Shown in pieces: positions 8,104-16,524 of a stretch of DNA of 33,915 nt. Source of the stretch: Desulfobacteraceae bacterium (GTDB lineage Bacteria; Desulfobacterota; Desulfobacteria; Desulfobacterales; JAABSP01); the NCBI GenBank assembly GCA_011389855.1, contig JAABTM010000021.1, positions 1 through 33,915 of the forward strand, in the 5' to 3' direction. Both the position numbers and the translations under genes were made by a program. Every line of letters begins with the position of its first letter. The stretch's first letter is position 1. The notes below the pieces were generated by a model, which made no database searches, had not been told where the DNA came from, and saw only the letters and a program-made list of their open reading frames with translations.

Positions 8104-8948
8104 TAAAACACCCCTGAGGCGATCTCCTGGATGGATTCCTGCATTTCCGGATCATCGGACATGCAGGACGACACAGCCGCCCGGCAGGCGTCGGCGGGGG
8201 ACACGCCGTCGGCGATCAATTTTCCGGCATAGACCAGCAACCGGGTGCTCACCCCTTCCTCCAGCCCGTGCTGCCGCAGGTTGCGGACCATTTCGCCCAG
8301 CCGGACCAGCCGGCCGGCCGTGTCCGGATCGACGCCGGCTTCTTCCCTCACGATGGACTGCTCGTTTTCAGCGCTCGGATAGTCGAACTCGATGGCCACG
8401 AACCGTTGGCGGGTGGAATGCTTCAGATCCTTCATCACGCTCTGGTAGCCGGGATTGTAGGAAATCACCAGGTGGAATTCCGGTTGGGATTCCAGCAGCA
8501 AACCGCGTTTTTCCTGGGGCAGGATGCGCCGGTCGTCGGTGAGCGGATGGATGACCACGGTGGTGTCCTTGCGGGCTTCCACCACTTCGTCCAGGTAGCA
8601 AATGGCCCCGTGGCGCACCGCCAGGCTCAAAGGGCCGTCCTGCCACACGGTTTCGTCGCCCCGCAGCAGATAACGGCCAACGAGGTCGGAGGCCGTGAGA
8701 TCCTCGTGGCAGGCGATGGTGATCAGGGGCCGGGACAGCTTCCAGGCCATGTGCTCCAGAAACCGGGTCTTGCCGCATCCGGTGGGGCCTTTGAGCATGA
8801 CCGGCAGCTTGAGCCGGTAGGCGGATTCAAAAAGCCCGATTTCCTCCCCAAAAGGCAGATAATAGGGCTCCTCGACGATATGATAGCTTTCGATGGCGAT
8901 GCCGTTTTTGCTGCCGCCGGCGTTCGCCGGATTGATCGGTTCAGACAT
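8103..8948 (-). CDS. NorQ/CbbQ-type MoxR AAA+ ATPase
   Basis: The 281-residue ATPase has Walker [19 protein letters not shown], a pore-loop-like region ([19 protein letters not shown]), Walker [13 protein letters not shown] and sensor-1 [12 protein letters not shown], followed by the C-terminal lid. The sequence order and length match the NorQ/CbbQ clade of MoxR ATPases. These remodel metalloenzymes together with the VWA protein encoded next. It is the first gene after a strong hairpin terminator, so this pair probably has its own promoter in the AT-rich gap 8949-9000. Confidence 0.85.
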   Translation of the reverse strand: MSEPINPANAGGSKNGIAIESYHIVEEPYYLPFGEEIGLFESAYRLKLPVMLKGPTGCGKTRFLEHMAWKLSRPLITIACHEDLTASDLVGRYLLRGDETVWQDGPLSLAVRHGAICYLDEVVEARKDTTVVIHPLTDDRRILPQEKRGLLLESQPEFHLVISYNPGYQSVMKDLKHSTRQRFVAIEFDYPSAENEQSIVREEAGVDPDTAGRLVRLGEMVRNLRQHGLEEGVSTRLLVYAGKLIADGVSPADACRAAVSSCMSDDPEMQESIQEIASGVF

Positions 8949-8999
8949 ATTCTCTTTCTTTTACGGGATGTTATGATTTAACACCCTTTAACGAATTCT

Positions 9000-9054
9000 C
9001 CGTAAAAAACAGCCTTCCAGTCTGTCTCCAACAGCCTGGAAGGCTGTTTTACGG
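9000..9054 (-). terminator. Hairpin terminator between methyltransferase and NorQ genes
   Basis: AACAGCCTTCCAG and CTGGAAGGCTGTT form a perfect 13-bp stem around a 15-nt loop. The stem extends through an A-rich left arm and T-rich right arm (TAAAAAA/TTTTAC). On the minus strand the A/T part would follow the stem, as in an intrinsic terminator, and the element could act in both directions. It lies between two minus-strand genes. Confidence 0.65.
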
Positions 9055-9094
9055 GGAAAAACCGGATGAATTTCATTCATTCACGGGTGTTGTG

Positions 9095-10144
9095 TTATGA
9101 TCCGTTATACTTTCCGTAAAGCTCAACGGACTCCATCATGGCGATAGCGTTCATCAACGAGCCGTTGGGGGGGAATTCGCAGCCGGTGGTCAGAATAAAC
9201 CGGCCGCCTTCTTTCAGTTCTTCAATCTGCCGCTTGCACTCCTGCTTCATGTCTTCCGGGGTTCCCAGGAAGGCGTACTGGGCCGGATTGATATAGCCGC
9301 ATAAGGTTACCTTGTCGCCGTATTTCTTTTTTGCCTCCGTCATGTCTGCGCAGTCGTCCGGGCAGTAGGCATAGGAGAAGGCCACCGGATCCATCATTTC
9401 AATCTGAGCGTCGAAGTAAACGCCTCCGCCGCAGTTGTGGACCATCATCATGCAGCCGGCTTCCCGGATGGCGTCGGCGATGCGTTTGGCGTAGGGGCCT
9501 TCGATCTCTTTCCACATCTCCTTGCGCATGATGGTCTGGGACGCAAACAGGGTGTCCATAACGATGGCGTGAACCCCGGTTTTGGCCATGGCCTTGACGT
9601 AATCGATGAGCACCCCGGTAATGGTCTCCTGGGCGTGCATGACCTGTTCTCTTGCTTTGTAGCAGTCGCGGAACAGATTCTCCGCGCCGCGCATCATGGC
9701 CAGGATGCCCAGGGGGGCGTAAATGAACCCCATGATCGCGGTGGTGGCGGCCTTTTCGTTGCAGAGGATGTCCATATAGGTCAGGACTTCTTTCATCCGG
9801 GGCGACTTCGTGGGATCCACCGGCTCGATCTTGTAATAATCCTCCGGGATTTTGACAAACGCGTCATCATAATCGGGGTGGGCCGTGTCCTCGATGGGAT
9901 AGATCATCTTCTGTCCCAGATCCGCGGCCTCCACCGAGAGGTCCACCAGCCCCAGAATGCCGTCGAACCCGATCAGATCGTGGGCCTGGATCATGGACTT
10001 GGCCATAATTTCGCCGTCCTGGGACCATTCTTCATAGGTGACGCCGTACACCCGTCTGGAGGCGCCGCAAATCAGTGGCGCCGCGGGAACGCGGTCCGGA
10101 ATGCCGCCTTGAAGGACTGTGCCGATTCTTTCCAATGAGTTCAT
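9095..10144 (-). CDS. MtaA/UroD-family corrinoid methyltransferase
   Basis: This 349-residue UroD-fold protein shows the MtaA/CmuA-type pattern. It has the zinc-ligand HxC (MMVHNCGGG, about residue 240) and the last ligand Cys in ILTTGCEFPPNGSLMNAI near residue 330, with no sign of the arginines used in haem synthesis. Such enzymes move methyl groups between a corrinoid protein and a thiol or other acceptor in the cytoplasm, or act as the substrate methyltransferase. GAAGGAGA lies just before the ATG. It follows the CobW-type selenoprotein gene after a gap of about 70 bases and is followed by a terminator. Its substrate is unknown. Confidence 0.85.
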   Translation of the reverse strand: MNSLERIGTVLQGGIPDRVPAAPLICGASRRVYGVTYEEWSQDGEIMAKSMIQAHDLIGFDGILGLVDLSVEAADLGQKMIYPIEDTAHPDYDDAFVKIPEDYYKIEPVDPTKSPRMKEVLTYMDILCNEKAATTAIMGFIYAPLGILAMMRGAENLFRDCYKAREQVMHAQETITGVLIDYVKAMAKTGVHAIVMDTLFASQTIMRKEMWKEIEGPYAKRIADAIREAGCMMMVHNCGGGVYFDAQIEMMDPVAFSYAYCPDDCADMTEAKKKYGDKVTLCGYINPAQYAFLGTPEDMKQECKRQIEELKEGGRFILTTGCEFPPNGSLMNAIAMMESVELYGKYNGS

Positions 10145-10211
10145 GATTGTCTCCTTCTTTTGTTTTTGGGTTTAGAAAAACGGATTCCTGATTCGCGACC
10201 CGGCGGCGGCG

Positions 10212-10802
10212 TCACAGGCCGATGGCGGCGGCGATGGATTCGATGGCGGACCGGTCCAACCCCTGGACCGTCAACAGCCGATCGCCGCAACCGGAAAGCA
10301 TTTCCCGCAGGCGCGCCAGTTGTCCGTTATCGAGGGCCTCGGTTCTGTTGACGATCACCCAATCCGCGCCGTTGACCTGGTCGGATACCAGCCGGCGCCG
10401 CTCATTCCACAAGAATTCAAACTCGACGCCGTTTATCAGGGTTATGAGCGGTCCGGTCTCATAGCGAACATCCCGTTTCCCCATGGCGGTAACATTCCGG
10501 AGTTCCTGGGACGTGACCATCTCCGACGCCTCGATAAACAAAACATCCGGCGCCAACTTTCGTTTGGCTTCTTTCAGCTTGTCAACCAGACTGGCTGCCA
10601 GGGAACACCCCACTCATCCGCCGCGGATGAAAAAGGCGCCCAGTTCGTGCCGCCGGATAAAGGCGTCATCGTAAGGGGTTTCCCCGTCCTCATTGACAAT
10701 GACCGCCGTTTGCCGGCCTTTGTCGGTGGATATTTCCGTCAGGCCCCGGATCAAACGGGTTTTACCGCTGCCCCGGATGCCCGCTACGCACACAACCCGC
10801 AT
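10212..10802 (-). CDS. Selenocysteine-containing CobW/HypB-like small GTPase
   Basis: The ORF track splits this into 62 and 133 codons around an in-frame TGA (10616-10614). Read through as Sec (codon 63), it gives a 196-residue protein that aligns end to end with the 206-residue CobW-type neighbour at 11321. It has Walker A VAGIRGSGKTRLIRGL, switch VNEDGETPYDD, then FIRGG-U-VGCSLAASL, where the neighbour has IGGGCICCEVAST, and NRTEALD in place of the NKxD base motif. Sec thus replaces the first Cys of the metal-binding GGCxCC motif. A GAGGAA site precedes the ATG, and the downstream half has no ribosome site. A SECIS-like hairpin lies 16-39 nt after the UGA. CobW-type proteins deliver metals or help cobamide enzymes. 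Confidence 0.8.
10575..10597 (-). promoter_or_regulatory. Candidate bacterial SECIS hairpin (CobW-like gene)
   Basis: After the UGA the mRNA can fold as CAGC-CA-GUC-UGGUU-GAC-AA-GCUG: two short stems around a symmetric internal loop with a UGGUU apex. The apex begins 25 nt after the UGA and carries G at its second position, as expected for bacterial SECIS elements. The stem is weaker than in the other two candidates. Confidence 0.55.
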
Positions 10803-10805
10803 TGA

Positions 10806-11321
10806 CTATTCCTCATTTTCGTCTGGATCGGCATCCAGCTGCTGTCTAAGCTGTTCGATATACTCCTGTTTGGACGCCACGAAATCGAATTCATCGAAAT
10901 AGGAATGCTCTTTCTCCTTGACCACGGTCAACCCGCGCTGGTTGGCCACTTCATGCATGCCTTCCAAAGTGGCCGCCTTGACGGCGTCTTCGGGTATGCC
11001 TTGGACGATGCTGTTGATGGCGATGTAGATATGGTCGACCGGCGCCGACAGCCCGCCGGTGGAATAAGACCCGTGCGCGACGCCGATGGTGTCGGCTTTG
11101 ATGGTTCCCGCCGATGTTTTCAAGTGGGACTTGATATGACCGATGCACTTGGCGCCCAGACTCATGCATTCCCTGGCGATGGAGAGCATCATCTTTTCCG
11201 CCATCTCCCGGACGAAGGCTTCGTTCATCGGCTCTTTGCGGCTCAATTCGGCGGCGACGCCGTATCCACTGACGCCGTGCTCGGTGTAGCATCCGGGCGT
11301 TTGAGGGGTGGATTCGTCCAT
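10806..11321 (-). CDS. Unknown protein between two CobW-type GTPases
   Basis: I do not recognise this 171-residue soluble protein. It has a helical segment with two Cys (LSIARECMSLGAKCIGHIKS), a conserved-looking strand region (ADTIGVAHGSYSTGGLSAPV and DHIYIAINSIVQG), and an acidic, Glu-rich tail. Its ATG overlaps the stop of the upstream CobW gene (TGATG), and its own stop is four bases before the ATG of the Sec-CobW gene. The three genes are therefore tightly coupled and probably act together. A His/Cys metal site (CIGHIKSH) is visible. A role as client or adaptor of the GTPases is inference. Confidence 0.7.
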   Translation of the reverse strand: MDESTPQTPGCYTEHGVSGYGVAAELSRKEPMNEAFVREMAEKMMLSIARECMSLGAKCIGHIKSHLKTSAGTIKADTIGVAHGSYSTGGLSAPVDHIYIAINSIVQGIPEDAVKAATLEGMHEVANQRGLTVVKEKEHSYFDEFDFVASKQEYIEQLRQQLDADPDENEE

Positions 11322-11941
11322 CAGCGCGCCTCCTTCCAGTCGAGAATGGTTTCGACCAGTCTATCGACGCCGGTATCGGTGAATGCGGAAAGCGCAACGA
11401 TGTCGGCGTCGGCGTTATAGGCCCGAACGCGGTTTGACGCGTCCTCGACCGCCCCCGGCTCCACCGCGTCGATCTTGCTGATGGCGATCACATCGGCGTC
11501 CTTCACCTGGGTGGTCACCAGTTGCCCCAGCATGTCCATATCCAGCAGTTCCGCCGGGCGGGTGGCGTCGAAGAGCACGATGGCCGGTCCCAGTTCGATT
11601 TTGGCGTCGCGCCCGCCCATTCGGGCCGCCAGCTTCACCTGGTGGGGGACGGCGACGCCGGTGGGTTCCACCAGCACATGGTCCGGTTTAAAGTCCTTGA
11701 AAAGCCGGTAAATGGTCTTGGCGAAGGTGGACGCGACCTCGCAGCAAATGCACCCGCCGCCGATATCCTTGACCTGCATGTCGCTTTCTTCCATGATTTT
11801 GCCGTCCACGGGGATCTCGCCGATTTCATTGACCACCAGCGCGATTTTTCGGTTGCCGCCATCGGACAGCGCCCTGGAAAGCTTCAGGAGCAGGGTGGTT
11901 TTCCCGCATCCCAAAAAGCCGGCGATTTGGGTAATCTTCAT
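11321..11941 (-). CDS. Small CobW/HypB-like GTPase (Cys form)
   Basis: This 206-residue protein contains only the GTPase core of the CobW family. It has Walker A IAGFLGCGKTTLLLKL, switch VVNEIGEIPVDG, the metal-binding IGGGCICCEVAST, Walker B-like HVLVEPTGVAVPHQ and the base motif ISKIDAVE. It lacks the C-terminal CobW domain present in two other relatives in this window. Such GTPases load metals into enzymes or support cobamide-dependent methyltransferases. It heads an overlapping three-gene unit and has a TTTCTCCAG-type upstream region that is AT-rich and likely to contain a promoter. Confidence 0.82.
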   Translation of the reverse strand: MKITQIAGFLGCGKTTLLLKLSRALSDGGNRKIALVVNEIGEIPVDGKIMEESDMQVKDIGGGCICCEVASTFAKTIYRLFKDFKPDHVLVEPTGVAVPHQVKLAARMGGRDAKIELGPAIVLFDATRPAELLDMDMLGQLVTTQVKDADVIAISKIDAVEPGAVEDASNRVRAYNADADIVALSAFTDTGVDRLVETILDWKEAR

Positions 11942-12047
11942 AGTTTTTCTCCAGAGAACGAAAATTTAAAAAATAAATGCTATTTACTTCCGAAGGAGTA
12001 TATATGTCGCCGACCAAAGGTGTAAAGGATGATTGATGGGGATAATA

Positions 12048-12067
12048 TGGGTATTTTTATATACCCA
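12048..12067 (-). terminator. Hairpin after the PAS-LuxR gene
   Basis: TGGGTAT and ATACCCA form a 7-bp stem with a six-base A/T loop, located 9 bases past the PAS-LuxR stop and before the AT-rich leader of the CobW gene. There is no U-run after it on the minus strand, so it may be a weak terminator or mRNA-end hairpin. Confidence 0.35.
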
Positions 12068-12075
12068 ATCGACAA

Positions 12076-12927
12076 TCAGGTGGTCCGCGGTTTTAAAAGA
12101 GACTCCGCGGAAAGCGCCGCATGCAGCCCGATCTTCCGGCCCTTGATCCCCAGCTTTTGACGAATATTTTTGCGGTGAGACTGGACCGTTTCAACGGACA
12201 GGTTCATCTCCGCGGCGATGTCCTTGGTGGCGTTGCCGGATTGAATGAGCCGGCAGATTTTCAGTTCCGTGCGGGTCAGGCTCAGAAATCGGGCGTCCAG
12301 TTCATGGCCGAATCCCTTGGTGAGCTGAATCAGTTGTTCCCGCAACAGGGCCACATAGGTGTTCCTTAAATCCGCCGACGGCTCCCGTTCGATCTTATGC
12401 AACGCCGGAAGAACCAGGGCTTCGATTTTATAGGAAATGTTTCCTTCAAAACCGCTTTTTTCCTTTTCAAAGGCTTTCATCACGTTTCGCAGGGTCACAT
12501 ACATTTCCCGGCGGTTCGTCTTTTCCTGGTGCAATTGTTGCCGCATCAGGTGGTATTCGGAAAGGTCCTTAATCACAACACAAAACAAATCCTGTTCGCC
12601 CTGCCGAAGCCGCTTGACGGTCATATCCAGGGGGATGGGTTTCCCGGCGCCTGAAACGCCGTTCCCTTCCACGCTGAAACATTCGTCGGCTTCCAGTTCC
12701 GCAAGAGCCCGATCGATATAGCGGCGGTCGGACGCCGCCAGCAGCCGCCGGCTATCCATGCCCAACAAGTCCAGGCGGTCTGTTCCGAATATGTCGCCGA
12801 CGCGATCATTGACCTCCATGATGAAGCCGTCGTTTCCCATAAACAAAACGCCGTCGCCGGTGTCGATGTAAAGAGCGCGCAGCAACGCCCGATACGATTC
12901 AAAGGTGAGGGTCGCCGGTTTATCCAT
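12076..12927 (-). CDS. PAS-domain LuxR-type transcriptional regulator
   Basis: The protein has about 283 residues. A PAS domain covers about residues 10-125 (GVLFMGNDGFIMEVNDRVGD, then the DMTVKRLRQGEQDLFCVVIK strand region). A helical linker follows (LMRQQLHQEKTNRREMY), and a LuxR-type HTH lies at about 215-275 (LTRTELKICRLIQSGNATKD, then SVETVQSHRKNIRQKLGI). It is likely to sense a redox or small-molecule signal and control the adjacent genes. I prefer ATG 12927 (MDKPATL) over the longer ORF-track start, because the extra residues overlap CbiQO and are not domain-like. Its start overlaps the CbiQO stop by eight bases, so it is co-translated with the cobalt transporter. Confidence 0.85.
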   Translation of the reverse strand: MDKPATLTFESYRALLRALYIDTGDGVLFMGNDGFIMEVNDRVGDIFGTDRLDLLGMDSRRLLAASDRRYIDRALAELEADECFSVEGNGVSGAGKPIPLDMTVKRLRQGEQDLFCVVIKDLSEYHLMRQQLHQEKTNRREMYVTLRNVMKAFEKEKSGFEGNISYKIEALVLPALHKIEREPSADLRNTYVALLREQLIQLTKGFGHELDARFLSLTRTELKICRLIQSGNATKDIAAEMNLSVETVQSHRKNIRQKLGIKGRKIGLHAALSAESLLKPRTT

Positions 12928-14512
12928 GGTCTTTTCCCTGGCATGAGCCCGTGGCTCGCCGCAACCACAGGACCGCCTCTTCGATGTTCGCGGGAATGGC
13001 CTCATGTTCGCTGTCAAGGGGTTGCAATCGCTGAAACAACCGGGTCAAAATGGGCGGCTCCAGCCGGGCCGCCTGGAGAAGGGCCATGTCGGTCAGAATT
13101 TTTCTGGGCGGCCCGTCCGCCATGATCTCCCCCCCATTCAGCACAATGATCCGCTTGGCGATGTCGGCGGCCAGATTGATGTCGTGGGTAACGACGATCA
13201 GCGTGTAGCCGTGATGGCTGTTGAGGTGCCGGATGATATCGATGAGGTGGCGGGCCGACGCCGGGTCGAGGCTGGCGGTGGGTTCATCGAGCAGCAGCAA
13301 GGGGGGGCGCATGGCGATCAACCCGGCCAGTCCCACCCGCTTCATCTCTCCATGGCTCAGCTGGTGGATGGGACGATCCGCGAGGTGGGACACTTCCATC
13401 AGTTCCATGGCGGTGCAAACCAGGCGCTCGATTTCAGCGGCATCCAGCCCCAGATTCTTCGGACCAAACGCGATATCGGCCCGGACATGGGTGCAGAACA
13501 ACTGGTCGTTGGGATCCTGAAAGAGCATTCCCGTCCGGCGAAAGGCGTCCTTCAGGCGCTTCCGATCCAGTCTCCGCCCCAAATGGCGGACCTCGCCGTC
13601 ATGGGGCGTTATCAACCCGGCGATCAGCTTCAGCAGCGTCGTCTTGCCGGCGCCGTTGGGCCCGCACATCACCACGATCTCGCCTTTTTCGACGGTCATG
13701 GACACCGCCTTGACGGTTCGGTCGCCGCGATGAAAATGGGAGATGCGATCACACGCCAGCATCGGCCCCGCCGCATTCAGACCCGCTTCATGGGGGGCCA
13801 CCGGCGTGATGTCGCATCGGTTCGGGCAGCCGTCGGCGGCGTCGGAATCGGAGCTTTCGGTCTGGGAGCTGTGGTCGTCGCTGTTTTCGCCTCTCGCGGT
13901 CATGGCTTCCTGTATTCTCACGGTTCGATCATAGGATCTGAGAATGATCTGGGTCAAAATCAGTCCTGTGTTGCGGCATGTGCCGATGTAGCCGCGGAAT
14001 CCCCCTTTCATTCGGGCAACGGTTTTCATTCGGGCATATTCGTCCAGAAGCAAAAATCCGTAGCGATACGATATGGCCGCGGCATCCACCAGGACGACGG
14101 GGACGCGAAAGGATTTCAAAGCGGTTAAAACATCGGGAAAGGAGGTCGTCGTGAACACCGCCGCCAGCCAGGTCATGTCGCAGGCGACCCGGGCCGCTGC
14201 CGAAAGTCCCTGCCGGACACCTTCCCTGTAAAACGTCAAAGGCCCGATGTCGCCGATGGGGGAGACGCCGAATCCCGCTGAAAAACCGATAAAAACCAGC
14301 AGCGTGGCCCATGCCGGGGCAAGAAAATAGAAAGCGAATCGACGCCAGGGGATGCGCGACCACGCGGCCAGCGAGAGGCCGATAAAAAACAGAATCAGGG
14401 AAAGTTCGAGGCGGGCGACAACGATGTTGAGAGAGATGGCCGCCGCCATCAGCGCAAGTTTTACCCGTGGGTCCCATCGACTCAAGCCGCGGGACCGTCC
14501 CTTTCGGCCCAT
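12920..14512 (-). CDS. cbiQ-cbiO: Cobalt ECF transporter CbiQ-CbiO fusion
   Basis: The first about 215 residues form the membrane subunit CbiQ/EcfT, with several hydrophobic helices and the coupling motif region ARMKGGFRGY. A short acidic linker follows (GENSDDHSSQTESSDSDAAD). The last about 280 residues are the CbiO ATPase, with Walker A CGPNGAGKTTLLKLIAGL, Q-loop FQDPNDQLF, signature HQLSHGEMKRVGLAG, Walker B LLLLDEPTASLDP and the switch His in VVTHD. Together with the CbiM protein encoded just upstream it would import Co(II) at the inner membrane, feeding corrinoid synthesis or repair. T and A components are usually separate genes, so the fusion is notable but not unique. Confidence 0.9.
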   Translation of the reverse strand: MGRKGRSRGLSRWDPRVKLALMAAAISLNIVVARLELSLILFFIGLSLAAWSRIPWRRFAFYFLAPAWATLLVFIGFSAGFGVSPIGDIGPLTFYREGVRQGLSAAARVACDMTWLAAVFTTTSFPDVLTALKSFRVPVVLVDAAAISYRYGFLLLDEYARMKTVARMKGGFRGYIGTCRNTGLILTQIILRSYDRTVRIQEAMTARGENSDDHSSQTESSDSDAADGCPNRCDITPVAPHEAGLNAAGPMLACDRISHFHRGDRTVKAVSMTVEKGEIVVMCGPNGAGKTTLLKLIAGLITPHDGEVRHLGRRLDRKRLKDAFRRTGMLFQDPNDQLFCTHVRADIAFGPKNLGLDAAEIERLVCTAMELMEVSHLADRPIHQLSHGEMKRVGLAGLIAMRPPLLLLDEPTASLDPASARHLIDIIRHLNSHHGYTLIVVTHDINLAADIAKRIIVLNGGEIMADGPPRKILTDMALLQAARLEPPILTRLFQRLQPLDSEHEAIPANIEEAVLWLRRATGSCQGKDHG

Positions 14513-14530
14513 TCCCCGAATCCCCGGCGG

Positions 14531-15553
14531 TCAACCGCCGTCGGCGGGCCCTCGCCGGTCTCCCCAGAGAAGATGCCACCACCTTCCCAGAATAAACCCG
14601 CAAACGCCGCCGGCGGCCAGGAGCAGAAGGTTCCACACGTCGCCCATGCTCTCTGTATCGATGTAGGGATCCCGGGCCGGCCGGCCGGCCGCCTCGGCCA
14701 GGCGTTCGTTGACCGCCTCGTCCATGCCGGCGAAACGGTCTCCATCTTCCGTTTCCCGCAAGCCGGCCGCCGCGTCGGACTTTTGGCCGGATGCCGGGGT
14801 CGCGCGGCCGACCGCCGGCGTCAGCGCCAGGAATAGCGGCAAGAGCATCAGGATCAAGATCTTTTTGGCGCCTGTTTTCCCACCTGGAAGAACGATCCCA
14901 AGGGATTCAAGCACTTCAGGCCTTTGGTTGAACGCGTGTTGAAGCGCCATACCGGTGATGAGCATTTCCCCCACCGCGATGGGCAGTTGCGTCGGCAGGT
15001 AAGCCGCATAGATGGCGACAAGGTAACCGGAAAAGGAATATTGGGGCGTCGCGGCGCCTGAAAGCGCGGCGCCCAGGATAAAGCCCGAACTCGCATAAAC
15101 CATGAGATCGCCGATCAAACCGCCCGCGAAACCCGCGGCCCACAGCGGCAATCCCATAAATCGGGCGAGCCTGAAAACAGCCCAACCGGAAAAGCATCCG
15201 AAAAACCCCAGGGCGACCACATTGGCGCCCCACGTGCCAAATCCGCCGTGAGCGAAAAAGGCGGCCTGAAGCAGCAGGCTGATCCCGGCCAATCCGCCGC
15301 CGATCAGCGGCCCCAGCAGAATGCCGATCAACGGCGTGCCGCAGGGGTGGGAACAGGTGCCGGTAAATGCCGGAATCGGAATCAACGATATAAAGAAAAT
15401 CAGGGCGCCGCCCATGCCCAGAAGCGGTTTTTTTTCAGGATGATCCGCGATGAATTTCTTCATGCGGATCGCGCCGCCTCCCACGATGGCCAGCCCCGCC
15501 GCCGTGTAGCCCACCGCGGCGGCCCCTGTGATGATGCCCTCGGCGATGTGCAT
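14531..15553 (-). CDS. cbiM: Cobalt ECF transporter CbiM with CbiN-like C-terminal extension
   Basis: CbiM begins with the metal-binding N-terminus MHIAEGIITGAAAVGY, in which His2 is the conserved ligand. It has the cobalt-site motif FTGTCSHPCGTPL and six to seven membrane helices over residues 1-205. A long C-terminal region follows, with a hydrophobic helix (KKILILMLLPLFLALTPAV), a periplasmic stretch with RFAGMDEAVNERLAEAA and a last helix (WNLLLLAAGGVCGFILGRWW). This matches the two-helix CbiN subunit, so this is a CbiM-CbiN-like fusion. It lies 2 nt after the reductase gene and 18 nt before CbiQO, within one operon. Confidence 0.88.
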   Translation of the reverse strand: MHIAEGIITGAAAVGYTAAGLAIVGGGAIRMKKFIADHPEKKPLLGMGGALIFFISLIPIPAFTGTCSHPCGTPLIGILLGPLIGGGLAGISLLLQAAFFAHGGFGTWGANVVALGFFGCFSGWAVFRLARFMGLPLWAAGFAGGLIGDLMVYASSGFILGAALSGAATPQYSFSGYLVAIYAAYLPTQLPIAVGEMLITGMALQHAFNQRPEVLESLGIVLPGGKTGAKKILILMLLPLFLALTPAVGRATPASGQKSDAAAGLRETEDGDRFAGMDEAVNERLAEAAGRPARDPYIDTESMGDVWNLLLLAAGGVCGFILGRWWHLLWGDRRGPADGG

Positions 15554-15555
15554 GC

Positions 15556-16485
15556 TTACCCCCGGGGCCTGTTTGCCGCGATGGACGCGGCGGCGTGTTT
15601 GGCGGCCCGGGCCCCGTCGGCGCAGGCCGTCAGCACCTGGGGCAGGTCCGTATCCCGGACGTCCCCGGCCGCGAAAAGTCCGGAGACCGAACTCATCAGC
15701 CGGTTGTCGGTCTTGATGTACCCTTCGGGCGTGATATCGACGGGAAAATCGATCATGTCGGTATTGGGCGTCCAGCCCACCGCGAGAAAGAGGCCGTCGA
15801 TGGGGATCTCCCGCTCGCCTTCAGCCGCCGACCGAACCGCGACAGCCTCGATGTCGTCGAGGCCGACGTATCGCACCACTTCGGTTTCCGGCAACACGCA
15901 CACATTTTCCAAGCCGGCCAGCAGCGCCGCGTGGGCCGCGTCCATGGCCGTCTCACGGCTCCGGTGAATGAGGTAAACCGTTTCGGCCACGGCCGACAGG
16001 GTCAGCACATGCTGGGCGGCGGCGTTGTCGCCGCCCACCACCGCCAGCACCGCACGCCGGTTCCTGTAAAGCGGCCCATCGCATACAGAGCAGAAATTGA
16101 TTCCTTTCAGGTGATCGCCCCCGGCCGCAAGCCGTTTCGGAACCCTGCCGCTGGCGACGATGACCGCCGGAGCGTCAAGGATCCGCCCATTGTTGTCCGT
16201 CGCCTGAAATCCGCCGCTATTCCTGGCAATGCGGTCAAGACGGGTCATGGTGAACCGCGCCCCCTCTCCCTGGGCCTGTTGAAACAGCTTGAGACCGAAT
16301 TCGGTTCCGCCCACACCGTCGACATAAGCGGGGAAATTATTCAAGCTGTTCACCATATAAAGATTGCCGCCCGGCGTGTCGCCGAAAACGACGGTCGAAA
16401 GCCCCAGTCGCCGGCCGTAAAGGGCCGCGGTGCAACCCGCCGGTCCGGATCCCACAATGATGATATCGATTCCGTCTTCGGACAT
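15556..16485 (-). CDS. Thioredoxin reductase-like FAD/NAD(P)H oxidoreductase
   Basis: This 309-residue flavoprotein has the TrxB architecture: an FAD Rossmann motif (IIIVGSGPAGCTAALYGRRL), the redox pair FCSVCDGPLYRNR, an NAD(P)H Rossmann motif (AVVGGDNAAAQHVLT) and the C-terminal FAD motif SGLFAAGDVRD. The CxxC (CSVC) would pass electrons from NAD(P)H to thioredoxin-like partners. Three thioredoxin-fold genes lie within this window, and one (17554-17799) is just two genes upstream in the same operon. It therefore probably keeps their Cys or Sec sites reduced. Placement between CobW and CbiM is unusual for TrxB and suggests a dedicated role in corrinoid or metal handling. Confidence 0.85.
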   Translation of the reverse strand: MSEDGIDIIIVGSGPAGCTAALYGRRLGLSTVVFGDTPGGNLYMVNSLNNFPAYVDGVGGTEFGLKLFQQAQGEGARFTMTRLDRIARNSGGFQATDNNGRILDAPAVIVASGRVPKRLAAGGDHLKGINFCSVCDGPLYRNRRAVLAVVGGDNAAAQHVLTLSAVAETVYLIHRSRETAMDAAHAALLAGLENVCVLPETEVVRYVGLDDIEAVAVRSAAEGEREIPIDGLFLAVGWTPNTDMIDFPVDITPEGYIKTDNRLMSSVSGLFAAGDVRDTDLPQVLTACADGARAAKHAAASIAANRPRG

Positions 16486-16524
16486 CTGTTGGCGTCCCTT
16501 CTGGTTTTCCGGGAATGGGGTGCT

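Noticed and set aside
8949-9094. Small gene in the gap between NorQ-like and MtaA-like genes
   Set aside because: The gap is taken by the terminator hairpin and AT-rich spacer; no ORF with a ribosome site was seen.
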